A stretch of 64,000 nt of DNA from Watersipora subatra (Eukaryota; Bryozoa; Gymnolaemata; Cheilostomatida; Watersiporidae): positions 15,398,027-15,462,026 of the forward strand of contig NC_088712.1 in the NCBI RefSeq assembly GCF_963576615.1, read 5' to 3'. This document shows positions 23,136 to 34,553 of this stretch, piece by piece. The position numbers and the translations under genes are program-made. A model generated the notes under the pieces. The model was not told the origin of the DNA, ran no database searches, and saw nothing but the letters and a program-made list of their open reading frames with translations. The first letter of the stretch is position 1. Every line of letters begins with the position of its first letter.

Positions 23136-23589
23136 TCATTGATAATGAAATGTGGCAGAATGGTTCCCCTTCTTCAAAGACCTTGATGTGCTAGATTTCA
23201 TTAAGAAAAATTGGGTCAACACAACAATCAATGAATCTGACCCAGAAGTGTGAAAAAAGGAACTAGTTACCATGGCTACTTTCCACACACAGAGCATAGC
23301 GAGAAAATTCACTCGATTCAGTAGTTGGAAGAAGCTAGTGCACAGCATAGCATTGCTGAAGAGCTTTGTCAAACAGAAATAGTGGATGTGCAAAGAGTTG
23401 AAGACCAATGATCTGAAAGAGGCAGAAGTACTTATCTTAAAAATGGCACAAGCAGAGAGTTATTCTATGAGGGAGACGGAGAATTCTCTCATCAAGCTCA
23501 ACCCCAAGATTGATGACCAAGGTATAGTTCGTGTTGGTGAGAGAGCCAGTGCTTCAACATTGAGTTATCAGTAAAAATACCCTATCATC

Positions 23590-24310
23590 ATTTTTAAGAA
23601 CTCTCACCTAGCCTATCTTTTGACAGTGCATTACCATAAACCAATATTACATTTAGGAAGGAAAAGCACACTCGCAGCAATTAGAGATGCTGGAATATTC
23701 ATGGTAAATGGAGCTGGTGTGGTAAAGCATGTGCTTAACCAGTGTGTAGGATGTGCTAGACTAAGAAAGGCACCAGAGACACAAATTATGGGAGAACTTC
23801 TCAAAGAAAGGAAGGAGGCTACTCTTCCATTCACGAACAATGGAATCGACACCTTCAGACCTTATTACGTGAAGGACAAATGCACAGAGCTGAAAAGATG
23901 GAGACTTCTGATAACCTGCCTCTACTCTAGAGCAGTTCATATATAGGTCTTAGACAACATGAGCGCAGACACTTTAATACAAGCCCTGAGATGCTTTATG
24001 GCCTTAAGAAGGCCCGTTCAAACAATATATTGTGACAATGGAACTAATTTTGTTGGAGCTAAGAATGAGATTGAAAAACAACTAGAGATAACCAGTAAGG
24101 AAACTAAGCAATACTTGCTAGAGAACCTCATTCATTTCAAATTCAACTCGCCTGAGGCAAGTCATCAAGGAGGAGTCATGGAAAGAATGATTCGTTCGGT
24201 TAGAGCAGAACTCAATGCAATGACCTTCAAGCTGAAAAACAAACTGGACATCAAAACCCTAAGAACTTTTTTTATGAAGCAGGAAATATCATCAACAGTA
24301 GGCCCCTGAC
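23590..24310 (+). pseudogene. BEL/Pao integrase
   Basis: An HHCC zinc region (HYHKPILHLGRK ... NQCVGCARL), then the catalytic core: GIDTFRP, QTIYCDNGTNF and SHQGGVMERMIRSVR supply the D, D and E residues. An in-frame stop at 23944-23946 and another at 24307 break it. Confidence 0.8.
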
Positions 24311-24512
24311 CGCCACCTCAAAAAGCGATCCCAAGGATCATGTGACTACACCTAATCGTATCTTGACCATGAAAAGTCAATCATTACTGTCACCACCACC
24401 TGGAAACTTTACCGAAGATGATTTGTATAGCAGCAAACGGTGGAAGATAGCCCAAGCAGCAGCAGAGGTGTTCTGGAAAACATGGTAAACTGAATATCTG
24501 AACAGCATAACA

Positions 24513-24746
24513 ATTCGTCAGAAATGGTCAAGGATGAGACCCAATGTCAAAAAAAGAGACATTGTCACTGTCAAAGACAACCAGGCAGCTAAAATTGATT
24601 GGAAGCTAGGTAGAGTGACCGAAATTATTGCAGGCTCAGACGGCTTGGTGCCCAACCTAAAAATCAAAATAGAGAACCGATTTCTTGATAAAAAAGGGTT
24701 ACCCATGCACCCACCAACTGTTCTGCAGAGTTGGTACACAGTGTAG
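24513..24746 (+). pseudogene. BEL/Pao polyprotein C-terminus
   Basis: VKDNQAAKIDWKLGRVTEI followed by GSDGLVPNLKIK and the final PPTVLQSW. This beta-rich tail follows integrase in BEL/Pao polyproteins. Confidence 0.75.
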
Positions 24747-24889
24747 TAGTTTTGCTAAGTACTTAGATTAGCAACTATATATCAAGTAGGATTATTCATT
24801 ATCAATAATTTAGTGTGAATTAATCAACAATTAATAGACCAAAAACAAGCAGCAAAAAACTGTGTATTACAATAAATTAAAAAAACTTA

Positions 24890-25360
24890 GTTGGGAGTGC
24901 AGGAAAAGTTTATTAGCTTAGCATTCCTGGAGCTGATGCCAAGTCAAATCGGCCTAATACGTGATGACCAATGATAGTTGCCGGTATTGAGTCATATGCT
25001 AAAGTTTTGCTCAGCTCATAGCGTAACATTTTTCTAACTTCTGTAGAAGGCAGCCAGATTTGAATCATTACTCTTAATTATTAAGTTTTCAATTGCTAAG
25101 GGATTATTTATTAGAGCTTACAGGTTAGTTGCATGTGCTATTTTTATTTTATTATACCATGTTATATTGTTTCTTGTCACATTTCAGTACTTTTACTTGC
25201 TATTATACTGTAACTTTTCATATTCTATTGCATTCATAATTATTGTGCTTTGCAAGTTGGTATAAAAATGTTACTGAAATGTTATTTCAGGTTACAAGGT
25301 GAAATTAAAGACTGTGAACCGCGCACTTAACCAGTGAAGTCATCTCTCTTAAAATCCTGA
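24890..25360 (+). mobile_element. Possible 3' LTR of BEL/Pao element
   Basis: GGGAGTG after a purine-rich run could mark a polypurine tract and the LTR start about 150 bp past the pol stop. The stretch has promoter-like TATAAAAATG near 25260 and ATTAAA near 25303. No partner LTR is in the window, so the limits are a guess. Confidence 0.3.
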
Positions 25361-26061
25361 ATGAATTCAATATTTGGAGTTTCCAACAAACTCTACGCTC
25401 TGCTTTCATTGGCTCATTTAGGCTTCTTATACAGTTTCTATGTTAATACTCACCTCTCAGTCGCCGAGCTAATTTGTTATTTGGTCTTTGATCATCCAGA
25501 AGCTCTACTGCGAGCTGAGCCATTGGTCAATTTGAGGATCAACTCAAGGTTCAGCTCAGTACTGGCGTTTGTCTCTATATTTCCTGCTTTCTTTCTTCGC
25601 TCAGCCCTGGAACTGGTGATTTGCCACTCTACTTTTTCTCCCTCAGTGGAAACCCTGAAAGCCACCTAATCACATTTGTGGGAGGAGCTCAACTGAGACC
25701 AGAACCAATGTTTCTGAGCTTAATACTTGAGGCGGTGGACCTCCGATTTTGCAAAGGCGCTATCATCCTCCCTCATCTACTTTGGTCTAATCAGGCTAAA
25801 AGTGCCCATAGCCAATTACTGTTAGTGACGGCTATCTTTCAAAAGCTGCCGGATTCATTTTTCTTAACCACGATGGAATGGCTGTTCAATTAGTGGACAT
25901 CTTGATATCTAAGCCAGATGGTCCGAGCGTGACTTTGCCAGTGTCGGGTTAGGTGCCTGTATGGTAGATTTATTAATAAAGCAGTGCACGGGCCAGTCTG
26001 TCCACTCAGTAGACTTGAACTGGCTTGAACAATTGCCAAGACAGATTTGGCTCCGGCGGTT
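25361..26061. repeat. Repeat segment related to 34975-35160
   Basis: 25385-25515 (CTCTGCTTTCATTGGCTCATTTAGG ...) matches 34981-35150 in diverged form. The remainder shows no gene. It may be part of an LTR of the neighbouring Gypsy-type element. Confidence 0.4.
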
Positions 26062-27239
26062 TGATTGGTTGCTTTGGGGGATAATTTTTTTAGTCTCATA
26101 CCTGTCCATAATGATCGGTTCGACTTCTAGCTTCTTGTGGGGCTAGTGGGCCTCCATCATAGTGTAGCACAAAATTTTATTAGAAAGTTGGCAAACCATC
26201 CTCTGATATTAAATAATGCCATTCACTGGTTTTTGTCAACTAAGTATCCAGTACTTCCTCCCTTGCCACCATTATATGCCCCTTGCTGTGACATCACTTG
26301 ATTGCGTGAAACCTGTTGCAAACCCCCAGGGACATACAAAGATGGTGAAATGCTGTTAAATGTGCTGTCAAATCTCCTTATGCTGTTGGCAACACTACAC
26401 AAATTAAACTTGCTAGGTTTGCCCTGCATGACCTTGTTAATTTTGGTCCACATAGCATTGTTGAAAAATTGTTCCTTCATGACGAAGTTCTTCTTGGCCG
26501 GTTGGTCGGACATCCTGTCCACCTCTACTACTGGTGTTTTAATACTAGCAGATGTGCAAGTCAAAATCAACTATCTAGTTGGCTTGACCTTGTTCAAACA
26601 AGAAAACAGTGCCGTTTCAACAAGTTCAGCCTTCTTGACCTCTTCTAGCCAGTTAAGATTTTTGTGAATCTTGAGAGCAAAAGACTTACTCTCACTCACA
26701 TGGTTAGTGGCGTTGGCAGGTTCTTTGTAAGCCACAATATTGACTGCTGCCAGACAGTTTGTAAAAGTCTTTGCACCATCCAAGTGTGACTCAACTTGAG
26801 TTTCCTTGTCACTAAAAACATGATTGCACACGGAGACAGGCTAGTCAAGACGCTCTCCTTTTTTGCTGTTAAGGATCTCACTGTCTCACGCTAGTCTGCC
26901 GAGTCTGTGCTCTGACACACAACCACTGTGACATGCTCCACGTCTAAGTTTAGGAAGATCTCAGCATTCCTTTTTTCCGGTTTTTAATGGCTCTAGCTGA
27001 CTCAACTTATCTTTAACAAATCAATAGTCTTACTTTGATGAGCCATGGTAATAGCTCCCTTAAACAGGCATAGTATGATTTTAGCATTAGATGATCTATG
27101 CCAAGGACAATACTCTACTTAAAGTGAGTCAGCAAACTTTTATTCTGAATAGTAAATTGTCTTTGGCAATGTTATCAGACACATATAGTTAGGATAAGCC
27201 TTTATGATTTGGTACGCTGCAACAAATTCTAACTGTATT

Positions 27240-27940
27240 TGGAGGTTGTCTCCTCTCTGTCAATGCTTATTTACCAGCCATACTTAATGCCCAGGATCTT
27301 AGAGAAGATGTTCTTTCTGGTCCTCTTGTTTGATGGCTACCTACTTTTTTGAGGATGGCACAAATTTGCTCCACCTGCTTGAGCATCTCCTCTATATACT
27401 CATAGGTTGGTTGAGTTTCTAAGGGTGGGAGATAATATTTCAGTTAGCCAGGTAAGAGCAACTCCTCGCTGGCCATAGCTGTTTTCATTGTTGCCGAGTA
27501 AGGCATGCTTCTGTATGCCCTCATCAGTTGAGAGAAAATTGTGTCTTACACTTCCTGGCTTCGAGTCAGCAAAGTGCTTGGAGTAAGTCCCCAGCTGTAA
27601 ATCTTTACATTCCGCCACTCCATTAGCTTGTTAGCTTGCTGATAATAGAGGTGATGATAATAGATAATAGATGGTGTGTGACTTTTCTACATGCCAGAGC
27701 CGATACAGTTCAATCATCAACTGATTCTCAAACTGCTCTTTGGTCTTTGTAGGTCTGTTCCAACAAGACCATATAACAGAGTACTTTCTCGTTCAAAGCG
27801 CCAGCCACCGCTGGTTCCGTGACTTCTGAGAAGGCCAAATAATTTAACCATGTGGAAAAGTGGTCAATCAGCGCTAGTCTGTACTTGTTGTCTTTGGGTG
27901 TTGTCAGCAGTGGCACCAAAAAGCTTACTCCTGCTTTCTG
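27240..27940 (-). pseudogene. Gypsy integrase core and tail
   Basis: PLLTTPKDNKYRLALIDHFS at 27919-27860 matches the integrase core start with the first Asp; FSEVTEPAVAGALNEKV and KDQ follow. Past stops, a MRAYRSMP-like stretch and YEYIEEMLKQVEQICAI resemble the Gypsy integrase tail. Confidence 0.65.
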
Positions 27941-28849
27941 TTAGGGGTGTTCTGTTTACAGTCTCTGCCAACTGTTCGCTGTGTTTATTTCTCTGTGTTT
28001 AACGTTTGACTTACTTCGCAGCTCTTACCGGTCTCCTTACTGGCGCTGATATCCTACGCGAGTACAATGTAAGGCAGAGACAACTGGTCATCTTTGTCAC
28101 TTTAAACTGGGCAAAAACACCTTTGTTTGCCACACGGTGGTTTTTTTAATAACTGGCGTGCAGATTGCACGCTACCGAAACCAATTGTGAAAAGATATCC
28201 CGGCTTCTAATACTCCAATCAGCCATATTAAAAAAACGGCCAGTTATTGTTTAATTATCAAAGCTTTCGATCCTTAAACTCTAGTCGATTTTTAGTATGC
28301 TCTTCTTAGTATGCCCAAAAATGTGCTTGATACATAGTGGCCACGAGCCTCCAATCTACAGCCTAAATGCAAGTCAGTTCCTTGTCGACGTCCCCTCAAG
28401 TCTTTACCCAGGCCATGTCACAGAGTCTCAGGGTGACTTCAGCCGATCTAAAACCAACTCCTCCATTGCCGTAGTAGCAGCGGGCAGGCCCGTGTGACCG
28501 ATCGTCTCACGCACAGTTCTGACAACTGACACTTTTTTTGGGTTTTCTCGAGCCTACTCAACAAGACCTGACTTTATATGGATAGCTCCTCTTTGGTGAG
28601 TCTGCCATACCTTGATTGGATGAGGTCACAATGAGATGGTCCATGAAAATTTGTTGGTTTAGCCCGGCAGTGTACACAGACCGGTTTGGTGCTCCAAAGT
28701 GTACTTAATTTTGGCCCAAACTTTCAGCCATGTGATTACCCAATTGAACAGAGTTTTTTACATGTGCAACCGGTGGCGAGAGGCATGGTCAGCGCCGAGC
28801 CGAAATTGCTCTCCATAGAGACAAAGCTGGACATATTTCACAGCCTAGA
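27941..28849. other. Gypsy-derived spacer with no clear frame
   Basis: Lies between the RNase H and integrase remnants. A pair of inverted stretches (AATAACTGGC near 28147 and GCCAGTTATT near 28240) may mark a small insertion. No gene is seen. Confidence 0.35.
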
Positions 28850-29170
28850 TCACGGCCAACAGCTCCACCTTAGTGAACAAGTAATTATTCTCTGCAGATC
28901 CAAATGTCTCATTGAAGTAAGCAACCACTCGCTTGGTTCCGCTTTGAACTTGGGATACTACGGCTACCACTCCACAACCACTCGCATCTGTGTCCAATAT
29001 GTAAAGCTGGCTCATAATGGGTTAGCACATAACAGGTGCCAAAATTATGCGTTAGTTCTGAGCCTTCTCACTCAGAATGCATCAACCGTATAGTATCTTA
29101 TTGTGCCCAGAAGGCTTTGCAGTTCCTTGAGCTCTCTGAGAGTTAACCATTCTCATACTGCCTTCTTTTT
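28850..29170 (-). pseudogene. Gypsy RT end and RNase H
   Basis: The minus strand reads EWLTLRELKELQ and IRYY, then YILDTDASGCGVVAV and KRVVAYFNETFGSAE. This is the usual RT-to-RNase H join, with the first RNase H Asp present. Confidence 0.65.
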
Positions 29171-29203
29171 CTCAAGTTCAGAAGTCATTTTTTAGTCATT
29201 ATT

Positions 29204-30030
29204 CAATTGAGACTTCTACATGCTTGAAACACTAATCATAACTCGGCAGTTCTTCGTCTATAGCCTGTGTTTTGACATGGTATATACAAACTGTGCAGCA
29301 GTAATGTGGTTGTGTTGATAAAATTTATTATCAACAAAATCTACTATATAAACTACATATATGGCCTCTCACCTTTCCAATGTAAGGCATTACATCTGGA
29401 GCAGTTTCACACCTGCCTTTCACATTTCATAGTCAATTGGCTAAGAGCCGTGCTGTGCCAACAAAGCTCGGAACCTATGGACGGTAGTATCTTATCATTT
29501 CTAGGAAGCCTTGCAGTTGCTTAAGCTCTCTAGAAGTTGGCCATTCTTGTACTGTCTTTTGTTCCCAAGTCCAGTAACCATTTTTCAGCGCTGATCACAT
29601 GGCTTGAGCTTGAGTCTGACTCCTTTCAATAGCTGAAACACCATCTTCAGTCAATGCAGGTGCGTGTCAGTCTGTTGTGGTGACTATTATTCAATTAAAT
29701 AAAATAATAATCTTATTATAATAATAATGATGTAAATTGGACTCACTAGTTGCTATCCTTGTTATAGTTGATATTAGCTATTGTGTGTAAGTTGCAGCAT
29801 TACACGTCCCTATTCTGTTGGTGTGTTTGCAACTATAAAAATCAAAACAGCTCTCATGCTTGGTCTGAGCATTTTTACCACGATCAAGACTTGAGGATTT
29901 TAATCTAAAACATCCTGACAGTCAGATTATCCCAAGCATTTGAAACAATCGCAAATGATGAAACAAATACCAACACTTTCTGATAAAAGTTGATAAAACT
30001 GTATGCAAGCTCACCTTCAAACAAAAATGT
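29204..30030. repeat. 0.8-kb duplicated block, copy 1
   Basis: Nearly identical to 35578-36390. It includes a Gypsy RT scrap at its left end and a single-arm MITE copy at its right end. Confidence 0.85.
29740..30030 (+). mobile_element. Foldback-MITE family, single-arm copy
   Basis: Family landmarks: ACTCACTAGTTGCTATCC, GCATTACACGTCCC, TTTGCAACTATAAA, CATCCTGACAGTCAGATTA, ACACTTTCTGATAAAA and CAAGCTCACCTTC. Confidence 0.65.
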
Positions 30031-30039
30031 GTTTACTCT

Positions 30040-30480
30040 GTGATATTTTTATATATTTTTATATATTTTTATATATTTTTATATATTTTTATATATGTAT
30101 ATATTTTTATATTATATTTTTATATAATTTTCATATAATTTTTATATATATTTTTATATACCACCCACTTCACCCTACCCCATACCCCGCTGCACGACAT
30201 TGATTTTTATATTTATATTTATATATATATAAAATATATATATTTATATTTTTATATATTTTTATATATTTTTATATATTTTTATATATTTTTATATATT
30301 TTTATATATTTTTATATATTTTTATATATTTTTATATATTTTTATATATTTTTATATATTTTTATATATGTATATATTTTTATATTATATTTTTATATAA
30401 TTTTTATATAATTTTTATATATATTTTTATATACCACCCCACTTCACCCTACCCCATACCCCGCTGCACGACATTGATTC
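30040..30480. repeat. TTTTTATATA 10-bp minisatellite, duplicated with a unique tag
   Basis: Exact 10-bp repeats at 30045-30100 and 30240-30370. Each array is followed by the same tag (CACTTCACCCTACCCCATAC then GCTGCACGACATTGATT), so array plus tag was duplicated, as in the 8.2-9.0 kb array. Confidence 0.85.
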
Positions 30481-31039
30481 GTTTCTTTGTTGGCATCGTA
30501 AGGCGAAAATGTCGTATAGGAAGTATAAAAGCTCATAATAATTATGCAATGCAAACCCACCTTGGTAAAAAACATCATAATTTTATATACGTACTGTAAT
30601 TATTAAAACTATTATCAAAATATGATATTAACTTTAGTAACTATAATTAAGTTTCTGTTAACTTAGTAACTCTAGCTTTGTTGCAATAGTTATTTTTTTA
30701 CTTCTTCTTTTAACATCATTGTCAAACTTACGACCGGCGGCTAACGATATAAAGTTATATATGTAGTTATATAGTTATATATGTTTGATGAATTAAAGCT
30801 CATAGTAAATCTTATATTAGATGCTCAAATGTGCAATAAACTTTCATTTTCCTTTTATTAATTTTACTAATCTTCTTTTTGATTATGCAATAAAAATATT
30901 CGCAAAACACGAAGAATGCTCAACTCAATTAGAGAGAAAAAAAAGCACAATATCTCTTTCATACATTGTGGAAAAGATTTCAGCGAATAAAAAATCAACA
31001 TCTTTGATATTCTGACGTATTCAGCACACCGACTGTCAA
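30481..31039. other. No gene seen
   Basis: AT-rich spacer. A short frame at 30821-31015 has no recognisable domain. Confidence 0.35.
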
Positions 31040-31360
31040 ATTTGATGTTCGAGAAAGCCTTTTGGCAAAAAAGTCGTATGGCAGGGCAAGAAAATTGTGT
31101 TCTACACTGTAAAGCAAGAACTACTTATAACAGAGACATCGTAATGCGGGGTTGCATTGTAATGAATAGCGACGCCATTTTGAAAGTAATTTTCTTGGGA
31201 GTGCTTAAAGTGCGATCAAATTTTGTCGATTTTATTCTTGAAACATTCTGACAGTCAGATCCCCTAAAATACTCAAACAAATCCAATATTATAGAAAGAT
31301 TTTGATACTTTCCAATAAAATTTACTTAGATTTTGTGAAAGTTCATTTTTAAACACACCA
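31040..31360 (+). mobile_element. Foldback-MITE family, single-arm copy
   Basis: GCGACGCCATTTTGAAAG, TCTTGAAACATTCTGACAG, GATACTTTCCAATAAAA and TTTTGTGAAAGTTC. It occupies the same position relative to gene copy 2 as 16600-16920 does to copy 1, but is more diverged than the DNA that follows. Confidence 0.6.
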
Positions 31361-32016
31361 AACCTATCAAGCTGGGAACATCATAATGAACTACATAGAA
31401 CTTGTTAAAAACTTAATAGTGGCTTTACCACATATTTTATTTCTTTGACAAAGATCTGTCAGTTAACATTCTTTCTAGTATTATATGCAAACCAAATACT
31501 AGTTGTCCATAAACACAGAACTTATTTAAAGCTAACAAAAATTATTCCGCAAATGCCACAAATTAATTAAAAGCATTTGCAGTTATTTACACAAGCTTTG
31601 TAGCCAATATTTAGATATTCAGAGAGTAAATTCTGCGGTAGGTCAAAAGGTCAAGCTTGTCAGCCTCGGCCAAATGTATATTTGAATGATTACAGCCAAC
31701 TATGATGTCTCTTTCTTGAGAAATGCAAAACTATCACTAACAATAATTCCTCACTAAATGCTGAATTGTTTGTAGCTTGGTCAGGCAAAGTTTGAGACTG
31801 AATGTCTATTTTTACATCTTGCAGTGTAGAAGCACTAATCCAGAGTATGACAGCCTGGTACTGTATGACTAGATAACAGGCGCATTTTAAACTGGCGAGG
31901 GTAGCTATAAAACAAACTTTTTACAATTACATCAATGTTTTGGTAGCTTATGCATACAAATATAAAAAACTAGGCCATGAACGTTTGAAAGCTTATAAAA
32001 ACATAAAATAAAACAT

Positions 32017-32024
32017 TATATAAA
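32017..32024 (+). promoter_or_regulatory. Candidate TATA box of 663-aa gene, copy 2
   Basis: TATATAAA about 325 bp before the start codon, in the near-identical upstream block. Confidence 0.3.
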
Positions 32025-32346
32025 ACCAAACTTTATTTAAAGTTTAAGTTAATATAATCACTTTCTTTGTAGACACAAAACCATTTTGTTAACAAATGTC
32101 ATTTTCTGCGTGTTCCCTGTCATTACTATATTGTAAAGTAACACGAAGCCACGTTTTTTGCTGTGCTTTTGCTTGGGTACATATATTTAGATAATATTTA
32201 CAATATTTGCCTTGTTTAAGCAGAAATGAAATATTTAAAAAATAATTTTCATTCTAAACATTCTTTAATATTTTTAAACTTACAAAAATCGTTTTACTGG
32301 TTAAGACAAAATACGCAAGAAATATTGTAACTTTTAAAATTGAACG

Positions 32347-34338
32347 ATGCCAATAGCCCGCAGACCAGAACGCCACCTGCAGTTTCTCACGAATACAAAC
32401 AGAGTCAAAATATTTTTGAAAGAATATGAAGATCCAAACATTAAAGAAATTCCTACACTCCTTTTGGTTGGGGCAGGTTGGATGTGCCAATGTAGGAATG
32501 TGAAAGGATCGTATGACTTATTAATAGAAAGTGATAACAATATTCCTCGATACTGCTTGATTGGAGCGAAAACTGAGGACCATTTAATAGAAGCATATGT
32601 AACGGACAGCATTAGACTTGGCTTTATCGGAGAAACATTCATGGAACTAAAATATGAAACTGTTTCGACAAATTTAACTAAACTACAAGATGATGATCAG
32701 GCAATACAGTATACTCTGCTAGACGGTTGCAATATAGAAATAGCAGATGGCTACCTAGGCATCGCTTTTAGCAAAGGTCAAACGGAGCAAGTGAAAGCTT
32801 TAGTTATTGGTCTGAGCATACAACTTGTTTTGACCAAACATTTTTCTGCTTTAGAACCTACGAATGTGAGAAACAGCGAGCTGCGAGAACTACGTGAGGA
32901 GTCAGCAGACGTAAATGTTCAGCTGCTCAACTCGGAATGCAAAATCACTAATAACCGGCTTATAAACCCTTTTGACAATATCTCGAAGTTGGGTATTCGT
33001 TGGGTTGGAAAGGCCTACGACGAGTGCAGGCTATCAACCATATTTGACATCGACACATTGGATGTTAAGTTTCTTGTGAGACTTCCAAAACCGGATGATA
33101 AGATGCATCCGACATTTCAATTGCTTGATAGTGCACAAAATCTAATTTTAGAGTGTTCGGTAACAAAGGATAAAAGTATGGTATATGAAAATGGACAAAC
33201 AGTAGGCGAAGCTGACTACGAAAAGAGAGCACAGTATTCTTGGCAAGCCCATCATCCTGGCATGTTAATTAGAGAAAACAAATGGAGGGGACTGGTAAAT
33301 GGTTATATGCAAGAAATGTTCTACAGCTATGGCTTTCAACATTATTATCAGATTCATCTTGATAGACTGACAAGTGCTGAGCTTCAAATGATGCATCCTC
33401 TACCGAATCAGCGTGAGTTTCGAAATTTGAGTCCTCCAAAAACTGACATTGTTGCAAAGTATCACACCAATGCTAAACATCTTGGAATACTTGAAATAAC
33501 GAAAACCAACCTCACAACTGACCAGAAAAAAATTATTGTGGTTCAGCTTGTCAAAACCATGATCTTATTTACTAAGAATTTATTAGACACGCCGTACATA
33601 GCTGATTTTCAGTGTCCAGAATGTTCTTGCTGCCATCACTATATCAAGTATGACCAAGGTCAGCAACACGGAGCCTTTGATCTATCTGAATTGAACAAAC
33701 ACAGACTGCTGTCTTTTTGGGAAAGTGGTTACGACAACAGCACTGATACTTTATATCTTCATATCATTGACAAATCTAACTGGAGAGTTTTGCTTACATC
33801 TGAAATAACTCCAACTGCAACATCCGATGGCTTTCGAGGTCTGAACCAGGCAACGGTAAGGGATGCTGCTGGAAATTACCTTTTCAGCATAGACAACTTG
33901 AAAGAACCTTCAATCGTTGCAAAAAATCGAGGCTTCCCCATGAAGTGTGTAGATGTCCATGGGGAACTAGTTGGTAAAATAGGTCGCTTTGAGATACACA
34001 ACTCAGAAGGAGAAAGGCTGTATAATCACATTACGGTACCGGATAAAGAAGTTGAGTACACAGCGCATGAATCTAGAATTTTAACTGGGTACTTAGTTAA
34101 TTCTACACATTTGAAAGAGTACAAATTATTTGTTTGGCCAAATGTAATGCATTGTGAGACTGTTATGCCACCTGCGAGTGCAAATGAAGCTCGCGCCCTC
34201 TACCCACTAATCCTGGCTTTTATGATAGATCAGCGAGTAGGGTTGTTTTCCGGGGAAGAACACTATCCTCTTCATTTAGGTAAACTTTCGCTTTGTTACA
34301 GTAGATGCAATAAAGTTAGAGCCCACAATCATAAGTAA
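32347..34338 (+). CDS. Unrecognised 663-aa three-module protein, copy 2
   Basis: Same length as copy 1 with no net indel, intact and intronless. The same three predicted helices occur (ALVIGLSIQLVLTKH; IIVVQLVKTMILFTKNLL; ALYPLILAFMIDQRV), and the CSCC-HH cluster and charged linker are kept. Difference from copy 1 is uneven by hand count: 16 of 143 residues at the N-terminus, 5 of 123 at 144-266, and 50 of 135 at 529-663. Conserved islands in the C-terminal part are DVHG, SEG, RILTG, HCETVM, ANEARALYPLIL and CYSRC. Two intact copies with concentrated replacements suggest both are expressed and under different selection, or that conversion homogenises the front. Function is unknown; the tubby/scramblase-like fold is a weak guess. 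Confidence 0.88.
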   Translation: MPIARRPERHLQFLTNTNRVKIFLKEYEDPNIKEIPTLLLVGAGWMCQCRNVKGSYDLLIESDNNIPRYCLIGAKTEDHLIEAYVTDSIRLGFIGETFMELKYETVSTNLTKLQDDDQAIQYTLLDGCNIEIADGYLGIAFSKGQTEQVKALVIGLSIQLVLTKHFSALEPTNVRNSELRELREESADVNVQLLNSECKITNNRLINPFDNISKLGIRWVGKAYDECRLSTIFDIDTLDVKFLVRLPKPDDKMHPTFQLLDSAQNLILECSVTKDKSMVYENGQTVGEADYEKRAQYSWQAHHPGMLIRENKWRGLVNGYMQEMFYSYGFQHYYQIHLDRLTSAELQMMHPLPNQREFRNLSPPKTDIVAKYHTNAKHLGILEITKTNLTTDQKKIIVVQLVKTMILFTKNLLDTPYIADFQCPECSCCHHYIKYDQGQQHGAFDLSELNKHRLLSFWESGYDNSTDTLYLHIIDKSNWRVLLTSEITPTATSDGFRGLNQATVRDAAGNYLFSIDNLKEPSIVAKNRGFPMKCVDVHGELVGKIGRFEIHNSEGERLYNHITVPDKEVEYTAHESRILTGYLVNSTHLKEYKLFVWPNVMHCETVMPPASANEARALYPLILAFMIDQRVGLFSGEEHYPLHLGKLSLCYSRCNKVRAHNHK

Positions 34339-34407
34339 GAATTTAAAGAATTTTTAAAATGTTCAATTTATTTAATTATGATTTTTTAAATTTTCAAAAT
34401 TACGATA

Positions 34408-34413
34408 AATAAA
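34408..34413 (+). terminator. Poly(A) signal of 663-aa gene, copy 2
   Basis: AATAAA 70 bp after the stop codon. Confidence 0.55.
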
Positions 34414-34553
34414 AAAATGCATGCACTACTTATAACCCAACCTGGTCTAGCATGTCTTTTATTTAATGCTTTCTTGAAATTAAGTTTTATCAGCATAAAA
34501 ACAGCACCTTTAGTTATTCTTGCCACTCTTTGTTGTTATCATGCTTTTGTAAA

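Larger units (their letters stand above)
20140..24746 (+). mobile_element. Decayed BEL/Pao retrotransposon, 5'-truncated
   Basis: In order: gag end with zinc knuckles, protease, RT, RNase H, integrase, and the C-terminal WKLGRVTEI domain typical of BEL/Pao. The 5' LTR and most of gag are missing. Coding is broken by many stops and frameshifts. Several active-site residues are gone, so the element is inactive. It lies on the same strand as the 663-aa gene and begins at the hairpin junction. Confidence 0.9.
26062..29690 (-). mobile_element. Decayed Ty3/Gypsy retrotransposon, minus strand
   Basis: Reading right to left: RT remnants (LKMVFQLLKGVRLKLKP; EWPTSRELKQLQGFLEM), RNase H (YILDTDASGCGVVAVVSQ), integrase, then a 1.1-kb 3' block shared with 12485-13582. 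Many stops and shifts. Two RT-end fragments (near 29100-29170 and 29500-29690) show that more than one copy has been pieced together. The LTRs were not resolved. Confidence 0.72.
31330..34553 (+). repeat. Segmental duplication, copy 2
   Basis: Counterpart of 16890-20139, same orientation, about 14.4 kb away. It diverges from copy 1 after ATCATGCTTTTGTAAA near 34550, where this copy continues into ordinary AT-rich DNA and is not interrupted. Confidence 0.9.

Noticed and set aside
25361..25893. Plus-strand frames of 90-102 codons
   Set aside because: Located in repeat sequence also found at 34.98 kb; composition and lack of motifs argue against coding.
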